From NCBI RefSeq assembly GCF_014640175.1, contig NZ_BMGL01000006.1, positions 124,001 to 188,000 of the forward strand: a stretch of 64,000 nt of DNA, in the 5' to 3' direction. Position 1 is the stretch's first letter; every line of letters starts with the position of its first letter. This DNA is from Psychroflexus salis (GTDB lineage Bacteria > Bacteroidota > Bacteroidia > Flavobacteriales > Flavobacteriaceae). The notes under the pieces are model-generated. The model searched no databases. It worked only from the letters and a program-made list of their open reading frames with translations, and was not told the origin of the DNA. The position numbers and the translations under genes were made by a program. This document shows, in pieces, positions 1 to 8,446 of this stretch.

Positions 1-270
1 AAAGCCAAATTCTTCACCTGTTTGTGAATAATATTGATAACCTGTATTCCACATTCCAAAAATAAGTGCAGGAACTAAAGCCAAAACAACTGTAATCATT
101 GTTCTTTTTAAATCTACCGCATCACGTATATGCGCTCCCTTTTTGGTAGTATGATTAGGTACAAATAAAAATGTATCTAGAGCATTTACAGCTGGAGCAA
201 ATTTTTCAAATTTATTACCTGGCTGAAAAGGTTCTTTAATTTCATCAAGTCTTTTTCTAATCCAATTCAT
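1..270 (-). CDS. nqrB: Na+-translocating NADH:quinone reductase subunit B (partial, N-terminus)
   Basis: The reverse strand encodes the first 90 residues of an open frame that runs off the window edge. It starts MNWIRKRLDEIKEPF and contains a first hydrophobic segment at about residues 56-70. NqrB is a membrane subunit of the sodium-pumping NADH:quinone oxidoreductase and carries covalent FMN and riboflavin. The FMN-binding threonine region lies outside the window. The start lies 18 nt after the nqrA stop on the same strand, the nqrA-nqrB order usual for this operon, so both are probably on one transcript with nqrC-F beyond the window. Identification depends on the nqrA neighbour plus the characteristic N-terminus. 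Confidence 0.9.
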   Translation of the reverse strand, partial: MNWIRKRLDEIKEPFQPGNKFEKFAPAVNALDTFLFVPNHTTKKGAHIRDAVDLKRTMITVVLALVPALIFGMWNTGYQYYSQTGEEFGF

Positions 271-288
271 AGTCTTTCTTTTCTTTTT

Positions 289-1632
289 TTAACCAACTTC
301 TGTTATCATTAAATCTAAACCTTGTCTAATAATATCCTGTGCTTCAATTTTAGACGTATTTGTATAATCTATCAACGCAAAATCTTCAGGAATAACTTCA
401 TATATACCAAGGCTTTCCATTTTTTCAATATCGCCAGCCATACAAGCTTTTAATAATTGCATAGGATAAATATCCATTGGCATTACTTCTTCCATTTCTC
501 CTGTAACAACTAGCGCTCTTTCTTCTCCGTTAAGGTTGGTATTTACATCGTACTTTCTTTTTGAAAACAACCAAGAAAGTGATGTTTTAGACATAGAATG
601 GATATGATTATCTTTAAAAGGCAACCATCCAAACATTCTATATGAATTCCCTTCTGGTATTAAAGTCAATTCATTTGGAAGAAAATTAATATACCCGTTA
701 TAGTCTATTTTTTGGCCGGTTAAAACATTACCAGAAATAATTCTTGTGTTTTCTGGCTCTTCTGCTAAAATTGATTTTACTTCTGCACCAATTTTAGTTT
801 TAAAGTATTTGGTTTCTTTAGCAGCATTTCCAACAACAGCAATAATACGTTCTGCATTAAACTTTCCGGTTTCGAAAAGCTCGCCTATTATGGTCACGTC
901 TTCTGGACGCACTGTCCAAACACGCTCACCTAGATTTATAGGGTTTATTTTTTGCACAATAACCCCAACATTTCCAGCTGGATGCGGACCTTGAACATTT
1001 ACAACTTCAACATTTTCTACATGGCGTATTTCTCCTGTCGATTCTTTATCAACCCCTAAATACACCTTTCCTGATGTTAATTTAGTAAGTACATTTAAAC
1101 CTGTTTGAAAGAAATTTATTTTGTTTTTCAAAATAAATTCCTGTGAAGCAGACAGGGGCGCCGTATCTACAGCAGAAACAAAAATAGCTTTCGGCGTATC
1201 TTCTGCGTTAGCTATTACATCGTATGGACGCTGCATAATAAAAGCTCCAAGACCTGATGAAAAAACTTGCTCTTTTACTTTTTCTGCATCAGCTTGTAAA
1301 GGATCCATTTTTTCGAATTCTTTGAACTCTTGTTTTTCATCTGGGGAAATAACCAATTGCAATATTCTTCTTTTATCTCCACGAACAATCTCTTTAAGTG
1401 TTCCACTTACAGGAGAAACAAATCTGGTTTTTTCTGAATATTTAGAAAAAAACAATTCGTCTCCAGCTTTCAGTTTAGCACCTTCTTTTACTACCATCTT
1501 TGGTACAATTGAATGAAAGTTGGGAGGTTGGACGGCAATGGTTTTCGATACTGGCGCGTCTACTAATATTTTTTCAGCTTCTCCTTTAAGATTAAGCTTT
1601 AATCCGCGTTTAACTTTAACGTCTATAGACAT
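289..1632 (-). CDS. nqrA: Na+-translocating NADH:quinone reductase subunit A
   Basis: This is a complete 447-residue soluble subunit of the Na+-NQR complex, which couples NADH oxidation and quinone reduction to sodium export at the cytoplasmic membrane. The length matches the family. The N-terminal region (about residues 25-90) has the lipoyl/barrel-sandwich-like fold typical of NqrA and RnfC proteins, with the pattern HSIVPKMVVKEGAKLKAGD. No transmembrane segment is seen, as expected. The ATG start fits the family beginning (MSIDVKVKRGL). The gene is first in its operon, followed after 18 nt by nqrB, and a good flavobacterial promoter lies just upstream. This suggests sodium-based bioenergetics, common in marine flavobacteria. 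Confidence 0.96.
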   Translation of the reverse strand: MSIDVKVKRGLKLNLKGEAEKILVDAPVSKTIAVQPPNFHSIVPKMVVKEGAKLKAGDELFFSKYSEKTRFVSPVSGTLKEIVRGDKRRILQLVISPDEKQEFKEFEKMDPLQADAEKVKEQVFSSGLGAFIMQRPYDVIANAEDTPKAIFVSAVDTAPLSASQEFILKNKINFFQTGLNVLTKLTSGKVYLGVDKESTGEIRHVENVEVVNVQGPHPAGNVGVIVQKINPINLGERVWTVRPEDVTIIGELFETGKFNAERIIAVVGNAAKETKYFKTKIGAEVKSILAEEPENTRIISGNVLTGQKIDYNGYINFLPNELTLIPEGNSYRMFGWLPFKDNHIHSMSKTSLSWLFSKRKYDVNTNLNGEERALVVTGEMEEVMPMDIYPMQLLKACMAGDIEKMESLGIYEVIPEDFALIDYTNTSKIEAQDIIRQGLDLMITEVG

Positions 1633-1658
1633 TTATTATCACTTTTTGTTAAGCGTTG

Positions 1659-1688
1659 CAAAAATAACAATTTAATATTCATTTTCAA
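1659..1688 (-). promoter_or_regulatory. Promoter of nqrAB
   Basis: On the reverse strand a TTG (1688-1686) is followed after 19 nt by TATTTTTG (1666-1659), matching the Bacteroidota -33 TTG / -7 TAnnTTTG pattern. Transcription would begin near 1652, giving a leader of about 20 nt before the nqrA ATG. Confidence 0.7.
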
Positions 1689-1775
1689 CTTAAACAAATA
1701 TTTAAGTCTTGCTATTTTTAATGATTCTAAATAATACTAATTTAATTTTTTTACATTTACAGAAATTACTTTCAC

Positions 1776-3029
1776 ATGGTTAAATCAAGCATTTTTCTTA
1801 TACTTTTTGCATGTTCATTTTGTTTGTTCGGACAAAATTTTGAAGTTATCCCACCACATTATATAAAGACTATTCAGCTATTAAGTAGTGAAAATGAATT
1901 TAATGGCACACCCATTATTAAACTTGGTTCAGGTTTTACCTTAAGTTTTGACGATATTCGGGCTGCCGAAGAAGATTATTATTATATAATCGAGCATTTT
2001 AATTACGACTGGACACCTTCGAAATTATCTAAAAATGAATATTTAGAAGGCTTTGATAATCAGCGCATTTTTGATTACACGAACTCATTTAACACCTTAC
2101 AATCCTATTCTCATTACGAATTACAAATTCCTAATGAGAATATTCGTGCTATAAAAGAAAGCGGAAACTATATGTTGAAGATTTTAAATTATAATGGTGA
2201 TGTTATTTTCTCCCGAAAATTTATTGTTTATGAAAATTTAGCCAAAGTACCTACAGAAATAAGACGATCTAGAGATTTAGAGTTTGTTCGAGAAAAACAA
2301 GTGGTTTACTTTATTGTTGAAAGCGAAAATTTAATTTTTAGAAATCCCAATCAAACCATTAATGCTACAATTATTCAAAATAACGATTTAAATGAAGCTA
2401 TTTATGGATTAAAACCACAGTACACTTCTGGTAATAATTTAATTTACCGCTACGATCAAGAAGCTTCATTTTGGGGAGGAAATGAATACCGATTTTTTGA
2501 TAATTCTGATATCCGATTAGCATCACAAGGAATTGATCGAATTGAACTTGGCAATAAGCTATATAACACCTATCTGAGACCACATCAGCCTAGAGATCAA
2601 CAAAAATATAGATTTAACCCAGATATAAATGGTGGATTTAAAATAAACACCCAACAAGGTGCTGACCCAAGAAGAGAAGCAGAATATGCTTGGATTCACT
2701 TTCGTTTGAATGATACAAAACGAACACAAGGTGGTGAATTTCATCTGTATGGAAGATTTAATAATTATATTTTAGATGATAATACGCATCTTGTATTTAA
2801 TGAAGCTTCAGGGTTATACGAAACCAAACTTTTGCTAAAACAAGGCTTTTATAACTTTAAGTATGTGTATTTAAGTCCAGATGGAGAATTTGACACTGGA
2901 TATGTAAGCGGAAATCACGATATAACAGAAAATGAATACACCATACTTATTTATTATAGAGATATTGGAGCTCGTTTTGACCGATTAATTGGTGTTGGTA
3001 GCGCTAATTCAAGAAATATAATCAATTAA
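1776..3029 (+). CDS. Type IX secretion system plug protein (DUF5103 family)
   Basis: This 417-residue exported protein has an N-terminal signal peptide (hydrophobic residues 5-18, ending FGQ). The sequence matches the DUF5103 family: an N-terminal region with HYIKTIQL and FDDIRAAEEDYYY, and a later Ig-like part containing AEYAWIHFRLN and FYNFKYVYL. A member of this family was shown structurally to be the periplasmic plug of the giant SprA translocon of type IX secretion, which closes the channel when it is idle. The gene stands alone here, with convergent or unrelated neighbours, as is usual because T9SS genes are scattered in flavobacteria. A TACATTTA sequence about 25 nt upstream resembles a weak -7 box. 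The family call is firm; the plug role is by homology. Confidence 0.88.
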   Translation: MVKSSIFLILFACSFCLFGQNFEVIPPHYIKTIQLLSSENEFNGTPIIKLGSGFTLSFDDIRAAEEDYYYIIEHFNYDWTPSKLSKNEYLEGFDNQRIFDYTNSFNTLQSYSHYELQIPNENIRAIKESGNYMLKILNYNGDVIFSRKFIVYENLAKVPTEIRRSRDLEFVREKQVVYFIVESENLIFRNPNQTINATIIQNNDLNEAIYGLKPQYTSGNNLIYRYDQEASFWGGNEYRFFDNSDIRLASQGIDRIELGNKLYNTYLRPHQPRDQQKYRFNPDINGGFKINTQQGADPRREAEYAWIHFRLNDTKRTQGGEFHLYGRFNNYILDDNTHLVFNEASGLYETKLLLKQGFYNFKYVYLSPDGEFDTGYVSGNHDITENEYTILIYYRDIGARFDRLIGVGSANSRNIIN

Positions 3030-3106
3030 ATATAAATGTTTTCAAAAGCTTAACACTCCTTAAATAAACCTTATCATACTAAGCTTTATAATCTTGTTAA
3101 ATTATT

Positions 3107-3114
3107 TATATTTG
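3107..3114 (+). promoter_or_regulatory. -7 box upstream of pruA
   Basis: TATATTTG matches the Bacteroidota -7 consensus TAnnTTTG and lies 28 nt before the pruA ATG. A TTG occurs only about 10 nt upstream, so the -33 element is not convincing. Confidence 0.5.
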
Positions 3115-3142
3115 AAGTGAATTCAAAAAAACAGTATAAAAT

Positions 3143-4771
3143 ATGGGAAAAGGATTTTTTCACGTACCGCCAGCAGTTAACGAACCCGTTAAATCATATG
3201 CACCAGGAACTACAGAACGCGACGCAGTTTTAAACACTTACCGCGAAATGTGGGAACAGCAAATTGAAATACCATTATATATTAATGGTAAAGAAATAAA
3301 ATCTGGGAATACAAAAGAGATTCGCCCACCACACGACCATCATCATGTGGTTGGAAAATACCATACTGCAGAAAAAAAACATGTAGATGAAGCAATTGAA
3401 ACTGCATTAGCAGCAAGAAAAGCTTGGGCAGATTTACCTTGGGAGCAACGTGCTGCTGTATTTCTGAAAGCAGCCGAATTAGTTGCTGGGCCTTATCGCT
3501 ACAAACTAAATGCAGCGACCATGATAGGGCAATCTAAAAATATTTATCAAGCTGAAATTGACGCAGCTTGTGAGTTAGCAGACTTCTTACGTTTCAACGT
3601 AGAATATATGTCTCAAATTTACGACGACCAACCCGAATCTGATGCTAGCGCTTGGAATAGAGTTGAACATCGACCACTTGAAGGATTCATTTATGCCATT
3701 ACTCCATTTAATTTTACTGCCATAGCTGGAAATTTACCAACAAGTGCTGCTATGATGGGTAATGTTGCGGTTTGGAAACCAAGTGACAGCCAAATGTATT
3801 CTGCGCAAGTAGTTATGGATGTATTTAAAGAAGCTGGTGTACCCGATGGCGTTATTAACATGATTGTAGGTGACCCAGAAATGATTACCGATACTATTTT
3901 AGCTCATCCAGATTTTGCAGGTGTTCACTATACTGGTAGTACTTCTGTATTTAAGGGAATTTGGTCTAAAATTGGAAAAAACATTAATAATTACAAGACT
4001 TACCCGCGTATTGTTGGAGAAACAGGCGGTAAAGATTTTATAGTTGCTCACGAATCTGCTGATCCTAAAATGGTAGCTACTGCCCTAGGACGCGGTGCTT
4101 TCGAATTTCAAGGACAAAAATGTTCTGCTGCTTCACGGTCGTATATTCCAAAAAGTTTATGGCCTAAAGTAAAAGATTTTTTAATTAAAGATGTACAATC
4201 TTTCAAAATGGGATCGCCTGAAGATATGCGTAATTTTATTACTGCCGTTATTCACGAAGGATCCTTTAATAAACTAGCTAAATACATCGACCAGGCTAAA
4301 GCTGCAGATGATGCTGAAATTATTGTAGGTGGTAACTACGATAAATCTAAAGGATGGTTTGTTGAACCAACGGTTATTGTAACCACCAATCCAAAATACG
4401 AAACCATGGAAACTGAATTATTCGGTCCTGTGTTGACGATTTACGTATATGAAGACGAAAAGTACGAAGAAACCTTGCATTTAGTAGATGAAACAAGTGA
4501 ATATGCCTTAACGGGTTCTATTATTTCTACAGATCGTTATGCTGCAACGCTAGCTACTAAAATTTTAGAAAATGCAGCAGGTAACTTCTACATTAACGAT
4601 AAATGTACAGGTGCAGTTGTAGGTAGACAACCTTTCGGTGGCGCTAGAAATAGTGGTACAAACGATAAAGCTGGATCGAAGTTGAATTTATTACGTTGGG
4701 TTTCTCAACGCTTAATTAAAGAAACTTTTGTCCCTGCAACCGATTATCGATACCCGTTTATGGGAGAGTAG
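3143..4771 (+). CDS. pruA: L-glutamate gamma-semialdehyde dehydrogenase (P5C dehydrogenase)
   Basis: This 542-residue enzyme oxidises glutamate gamma-semialdehyde (from pyrroline-5-carboxylate) to glutamate with NAD+, the last step of proline breakdown. It is a stand-alone enzyme with no fused proline dehydrogenase domain. The aldehyde dehydrogenase signatures are visible: the general base Glu293 in VGETGGKD and the catalytic Cys327 in FQGQKCSAASRS. The C-terminal half has the usual PFGGARNSGTNDK motif. The length matches single-domain group P5CDHs of Bacteroidota and eukaryotes. No putA/prodh gene is adjacent. A strong terminator follows at 4794. Confidence 0.96.
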   Translation: MGKGFFHVPPAVNEPVKSYAPGTTERDAVLNTYREMWEQQIEIPLYINGKEIKSGNTKEIRPPHDHHHVVGKYHTAEKKHVDEAIETALAARKAWADLPWEQRAAVFLKAAELVAGPYRYKLNAATMIGQSKNIYQAEIDAACELADFLRFNVEYMSQIYDDQPESDASAWNRVEHRPLEGFIYAITPFNFTAIAGNLPTSAAMMGNVAVWKPSDSQMYSAQVVMDVFKEAGVPDGVINMIVGDPEMITDTILAHPDFAGVHYTGSTSVFKGIWSKIGKNINNYKTYPRIVGETGGKDFIVAHESADPKMVATALGRGAFEFQGQKCSAASRSYIPKSLWPKVKDFLIKDVQSFKMGSPEDMRNFITAVIHEGSFNKLAKYIDQAKAADDAEIIVGGNYDKSKGWFVEPTVIVTTNPKYETMETELFGPVLTIYVYEDEKYEETLHLVDETSEYALTGSIISTDRYAATLATKILENAAGNFYINDKCTGAVVGRQPFGGARNSGTNDKAGSKLNLLRWVSQRLIKETFVPATDYRYPFMGE

Positions 4772-4793
4772 TCTAATCTCAAAATAAATCTTA

Positions 4794-4831
4794 AAAAGCC
4801 TAACTAGATTAAATTTTAGTCAGGCTTTTTT
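4794..4831 (+). terminator. Terminator of pruA
   Basis: AAAAGCCTaACT pairs with AGTcAGGCTTTT (one mismatch) around a 12-nt loop, followed by a T-run, 22 nt after the pruA stop. Confidence 0.8.
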
Positions 4832-4982
4832 ATTGTTAATATTCAAAAACTCTATTAGTCTTAAAAACCCATATAAAACTTAATAGTATTCTTCATTTAG
4901 ATAAAAAAGAATCATTTGTAAAGGTCTAATAAGTTATGTAATATATAAAATATGTTTTTTTATGGTGTTTTTAGTTTAAATA

Positions 4983-5017
4983 AAAAAAGCTACCCCTTTA
5001 AACTGAAGTAGCTTTTT
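4983..5017 (-). terminator. Terminator of the T9SS cargo gene
   Basis: AAAAAGCTAC and GTAGCTTTTT form a 10-bp stem. It lies downstream of the reverse-strand gene ending at 5040 and is followed by T residues on that strand. Confidence 0.75.
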
Positions 5018-5039
5018 AATTTATTGAAAACTGGTTTTT

Positions 5040-5924
5040 TTAATCAATAATAATTTTTTGAGTTCTCAAACCACCTGTTGTTTCAATTTTCAACAAGTAA
5101 ATACCACTATTTAAAGATGTTACATTAATTTTACCATCGATAAAATTAGCATCTGTTTTTCTTCCTAATAAATCAAATAAACCAACGCTTTTTAATTCAA
5201 GAGACAAAGGCAAATCAATGTTTAATGATTCTTTCACCGGATTAGGGTAAACAGAAATTTGTGAAAGTGCAAAATTATCTGTATTAAGTGTTGTCTCTCC
5301 AATTAAATTAAGAATCAAGTGGTTGTCTGGAAAGTTTATTGCAGCAAAAGTACCAGGGCTTGTTAAACCACAAGCTGTAGAAGTTAAATAACTTGGCGAA
5401 TCTTGCCCTGCATCGTTAGCCCCAATTCTAAAATCGTAATTGTTTGGAGGTCCTGGGTTAGCAACAATATCAACTGCTACAATTAATTCGGTTGAAGCAT
5501 CAACTACAACAGGCGAATCAAACATTACTTCAAACAATACACCATCATCAGCAGCAGATACATCAAAGGTTTTTGATGCAACTTCAGTTAATGTTCCAGC
5601 TGGAAAAGCTTGATCAGATGTAAATAATCTTACGGTATTGGTAACAGTAGGGTTAGATCCAGCAACATCAGTAAATTCAGCAACAAATGCGATTCCCATT
5701 GCATCAAAATCTCCACTAAATCCAAAATCTGAAGGTGTGTAAGTTCGATAAAAAACATTATCCGATATACCTTCGTCTCCTGTGTTAGGCTGTTGATCAG
5801 GGTTAGATGCACAAGCAACCGTACCAGTATCAGAATCTTGACTCACAGAGTGAGACAAAGTTTGTTGTGCATACATACCCATTGTAAATAGGAATGAAGC
5901 AATTAAAAAAGTAGTTTTTTTCAT
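5040..5924 (-). CDS. Secreted protein with type IX secretion C-terminal sorting domain
   Basis: This 294-residue protein has a signal peptide (residues 1-19, ending MYAQ), a beta-rich middle part with no enzyme motif that I recognise, and a C-terminal type A T9SS sorting domain. The sorting tail covers about the last 75 residues, starting ISVYPNPVKESLNI and including FDLLGRK and GIYLLKIET. It should therefore cross the outer membrane by type IX secretion and be attached or released at the surface. The middle region (residues 35-200) resembles the beta-sandwich domains found in adhesins or carbohydrate-binding proteins, but the function is unknown. A TATTTTTG box lies 22 nt upstream and a terminator follows. 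Confidence 0.85.
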   Translation of the reverse strand: MKKTTFLIASFLFTMGMYAQQTLSHSVSQDSDTGTVACASNPDQQPNTGDEGISDNVFYRTYTPSDFGFSGDFDAMGIAFVAEFTDVAGSNPTVTNTVRLFTSDQAFPAGTLTEVASKTFDVSAADDGVLFEVMFDSPVVVDASTELIVAVDIVANPGPPNNYDFRIGANDAGQDSPSYLTSTACGLTSPGTFAAINFPDNHLILNLIGETTLNTDNFALSQISVYPNPVKESLNIDLPLSLELKSVGLFDLLGRKTDANFIDGKINVTSLNSGIYLLKIETTGGLRTQKIIID

Positions 5925-5946
5925 GGTAAATTATTTAAGTTCGATT

Positions 5947-5954
5947 CAAAAATA
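5947..5954 (-). promoter_or_regulatory. -7 box of the T9SS cargo gene
   Basis: Reverse-strand TATTTTTG matches TAnnTTTG, 22 nt before the ATG at 5924. No clear -33 TTG was seen at 17-20 nt upstream. The rest of the 5925-6147 gap is AT-rich and shows nothing else. Confidence 0.5.
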
Positions 5955-6147
5955 AACATATTTTTAAATTAAACGCACTTATTATAGATATTTGTAATAT
6001 TTATGTTAATAAGATACACTATTCAGCATTAAATAAAGATGTTTTAAATTTAAACTCAAACCTTAAGATTTTAATAGCACACAATCTTTTGTTAACTTTC
6101 AACAGATCATAAATATTAATCTTCTTAGATTTTAATTTACAACATTC

Positions 6148-6183
6148 AAAACCCTGCAAGGATAAAAATCCTTGCAGGGTTTT
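6148..6183 (-). terminator. Perfect 16-bp hairpin terminator of rimO
   Basis: AAAACCCTGCAAGGAT, a four-base AAAA loop and an exactly complementary 16-nt arm form a perfect hairpin 32 nt after the rimO stop. It may also act in the opposite direction. Confidence 0.85.
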
Positions 6184-6214
6184 CATGAATTTATAACTGG
6201 AATTATTGCAACTA

Positions 6215-7519
6215 CTAAACTACTGGCTCCGCGTACAAATCAAAATCGGCTGCATCGGTTATTCTTACTTTGGTAAAATCACCAGTTTTAATGTAGTGTT
6301 GGGTAGCATCAACTAAAACTTCATTATCTACATCGGGAGAGTCAAATTCGGTTCTTCCTACAAAATAGTTACCTTCTTTTCTATCGAACACACAGGTAAA
6401 CTCCTTCCCTATTTTTTCTTGATTTTGTTCCCATGAAATCTGCGATTGAATTTCCATAATTTCGTTGGCGCGTTGCATTTTTACATCTTCAGGCACATCG
6501 TCTTCTAAGTTGTATGCATGTGTATTTTCTTCATGCGAATAGGTAAAACAACCCAAACGCTCAAATCGCATTTCTTGCACCCAAGCTTTTAATTCCTGAA
6601 AATCTTCTTCTGTTTCCCCAGGATAACCAACAATTAAAGTAGTTCTAATGGCCATTCCAGGAACTTTCTCTCTAAATTTATAAAGTAAATCGGTTGTTTT
6701 TTTGTGGTTGGTTCCCCGTCGCATCGATTTCAATAACTTATCCGAAATATGCTGTAACGGGATGTCGATATAATTACAGACTTTAGGTTCTTCGCGAATT
6801 ACATCTAACACATCTTCTGGAAAACCAGTTGGAAAAGCATAATGCAATCTAATCCATTCAATACCTTCTACTTTTACCAAGTTTTGAAGCAACTCAGCTA
6901 GATTTCTTTTTTTGTATAAATCGAGACCATAGTAGGTTAAATCTTGCGCAATTAAGATGAGTTCTTTTACACCATTAGCAGCTAATTTTTTAGTCTCTTC
7001 TACTAATTCTTCAATGGGTTTAGACTTATGTCCGCCGCGCATTAAGGGAATTGCACAAAACGAACATGGACGGTCGCAACCCTCTGCAATTTTTAAGTAC
7101 GCATAATTTTTAGGTGTGGTAGTTAAACGTTCGCCAATCAATTCATGTTTGTAATCGGCTCCCAAAGCTTTCAATAAAGCAGGTAATTCGGTAGTGCCAA
7201 AATATTGGTCTACCGTAGGAATTTCTTTTTGTAAGTCTGGCTTGTAGCGTTCAGACAAACAACCTGTTACAAAAACTTTATCGACCAAGCCATCTTCTTT
7301 TTGTTGTACAAAATCTAAAATGGTATTTACAGATTCTTCCTTTGCATTATCAATAAAACCGCAGGTATTCACCACCACAATATTACCTTCTTGCTCGTGT
7401 ACAACTTCTTTGTTGTTAGCTTTCAGTTGACCCATCAAGACTTCAGAGTCGTAAATGTTTTTACTGCAACCTAAAGTTACTACATTAATTTTATTTTTCT
7501 TTAAAGACTTTGTACGCAT
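6215..7519 (-). CDS. rimO: Ribosomal protein S12 methylthiotransferase RimO
   Basis: RimO is a radical-SAM enzyme that adds a methylthio group to the conserved aspartate of ribosomal protein S12. The 434-residue sequence shows all expected parts. The N-terminal MTTase domain has Cys18, Cys53 and Cys87, which bind the auxiliary 4Fe-4S cluster. The radical-SAM motif is Cys148-x3-Cys152-x2-Cys155 in CDRPCSFCAIP. A C-terminal TRAM domain covers about the last 70 residues. Length and the motif LGCSKNIYDSE distinguish it from MiaB. It is monocistronic, with a TATCTTTG box 18 nt before the ATG and a strong terminator behind it. Confidence 0.96.
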   Translation of the reverse strand: MRTKSLKKNKINVVTLGCSKNIYDSEVLMGQLKANNKEVVHEQEGNIVVVNTCGFIDNAKEESVNTILDFVQQKEDGLVDKVFVTGCLSERYKPDLQKEIPTVDQYFGTTELPALLKALGADYKHELIGERLTTTPKNYAYLKIAEGCDRPCSFCAIPLMRGGHKSKPIEELVEETKKLAANGVKELILIAQDLTYYGLDLYKKRNLAELLQNLVKVEGIEWIRLHYAFPTGFPEDVLDVIREEPKVCNYIDIPLQHISDKLLKSMRRGTNHKKTTDLLYKFREKVPGMAIRTTLIVGYPGETEEDFQELKAWVQEMRFERLGCFTYSHEENTHAYNLEDDVPEDVKMQRANEIMEIQSQISWEQNQEKIGKEFTCVFDRKEGNYFVGRTEFDSPDVDNEVLVDATQHYIKTGDFTKVRITDAADFDLYAEPVV

Positions 7520-7536
7520 AGCAAAATTTTGGTTGG

Positions 7537-7544
7537 CAAAGATA
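7537..7544 (-). promoter_or_regulatory. -7 box of rimO
   Basis: Reverse-strand TATCTTTG matches TAnnTTTG and lies 17 nt before the rimO ATG. A TTG is present upstream but at a short spacing of about 12 nt. Confidence 0.5.
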
Positions 7545-7588
7545 CAATCTAAACTTCAATTAAATTCTTAATTAATACTTGATTATTA

Positions 7589-7750
7589 GGGCGTTCCCTT
7601 ACATCAAAAAAGTAAGGTCAGGCTATCTCTTCAAGTACGCAGTAAAAGGCAAGTTTTATGGTATAAATATAGCTTCGTGAAGTCGCTATTTTTATACACA
7701 ACAACTAAATCCTTTTACTTTGCGGGCTTTCTGTTCTATCCTTAACGCAG
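7589..7750. repeat. REP-like intergenic element with nested inverted repeats
   Basis: This non-coding segment begins GGGCGTTCCC and ends CCTTAACGCAG, end sequences I recall from dispersed intergenic elements of flavobacterial genomes. Inside are nested inverted repeats: AGTAAAAGG (7641-7649) with CCTTTTACT (7711-7719), and a 13-nt arm at 7661-7673 with 7685-7697 (one mismatch). A smaller hairpin, CCTTAC/GTAAGG, lies at about 7597-7618. It sits between the 5' end of rimO and the 3' end of the DUF6122 gene. Only one copy was noticed in this window, so its dispersed nature is from memory, not shown here. Confidence 0.55.
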
Positions 7751-7757
7751 ATTTCAA

Positions 7758-8084
7758 CTACCCATAAGCTGTTAGTAAGCAATCCACCCCATCGGTAAAC
7801 ATATGAAAAAGTAAACCGATAAAAATCAAACGCAGAATTTTCTGCTTAACAAATACAGCTCCCAAAAGATAAACCACAATTGCTGGATAAGAATGAAAAG
7901 TATGGAAACCAATACTGCATCGGTCAGGATCAAAAATAGGATTTGCCCAGAGATGATCTACATCTACCAACATCGTGGCCAATAAAATTAAATAAGCTTT
8001 TTTCCAATTTGATGGCCAGTATAAATAGGCAATTATAGCAATAGCAGCAAAATGTAAAAAGTAATGTATTATTGGTTGAAACAT
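7758..8084 (-). CDS. DUF6122 family small membrane protein
   Basis: This 108-residue protein has three or four hydrophobic segments (about residues 5-22, 28-42, 65-80 and 84-100). Conserved acidic/His features include MLVDVDHLW, DPDRCSIGFHTFHSYP and HMFTDGVDC. The pattern matches DUF6122, a flavobacterial family related in appearance to the small metal-dependent hydrolase-like membrane proteins of the YdjM/DUF457 type. No biochemical function is known to me. The His and Asp residues could bind a metal; this is inference. It stands alone upstream of the REP-like element. Confidence 0.75.
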   Translation of the reverse strand: MFQPIIHYFLHFAAIAIIAYLYWPSNWKKAYLILLATMLVDVDHLWANPIFDPDRCSIGFHTFHSYPAIVVYLLGAVFVKQKILRLIFIGLLFHMFTDGVDCLLTAYG

Positions 8085-8446
8085 GTTAAATTCTAAAAAA
8101 AATGTAATAAAAATTGATCATGTACTTCTACATTTTAAAAACTGCTTTCATATTTAATTAATGTAAAAATCATCTTACTAAAAATAGATGTCAGAGTAGA
8201 AATTTTATGAAAGGCAACTCCCGTTTCAATTAAATAATTAATAATAGTTAAAGTAAAAATAAACATAAATACAAATTAGGTAAGCCTTGTATGCAAACTT
8301 TTTTAAAACTTAAAGTAAAAATATACCGAATAGTTGATGTAGTTTTGCAGATTATAAAATTAACTGAAAATGAAAGTTTCATGTTAAATTATTTTACACA
8401 GAAAAGAGCCTGTTATAACTCTTAAAAAAACAAATAAAAAATAAAA
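8085..8446. other. Intergenic region, AT-rich, with one candidate -7 box
   Basis: This 362-nt gap lies between two divergent genes and holds no open frame that I would trust. TAGTTTTG at 8340-8347 matches TAnnTTTG and may drive the gene at 8447, leaving a leader of about 95 nt. No riboswitch-like structure was recognised. Confidence 0.4.
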
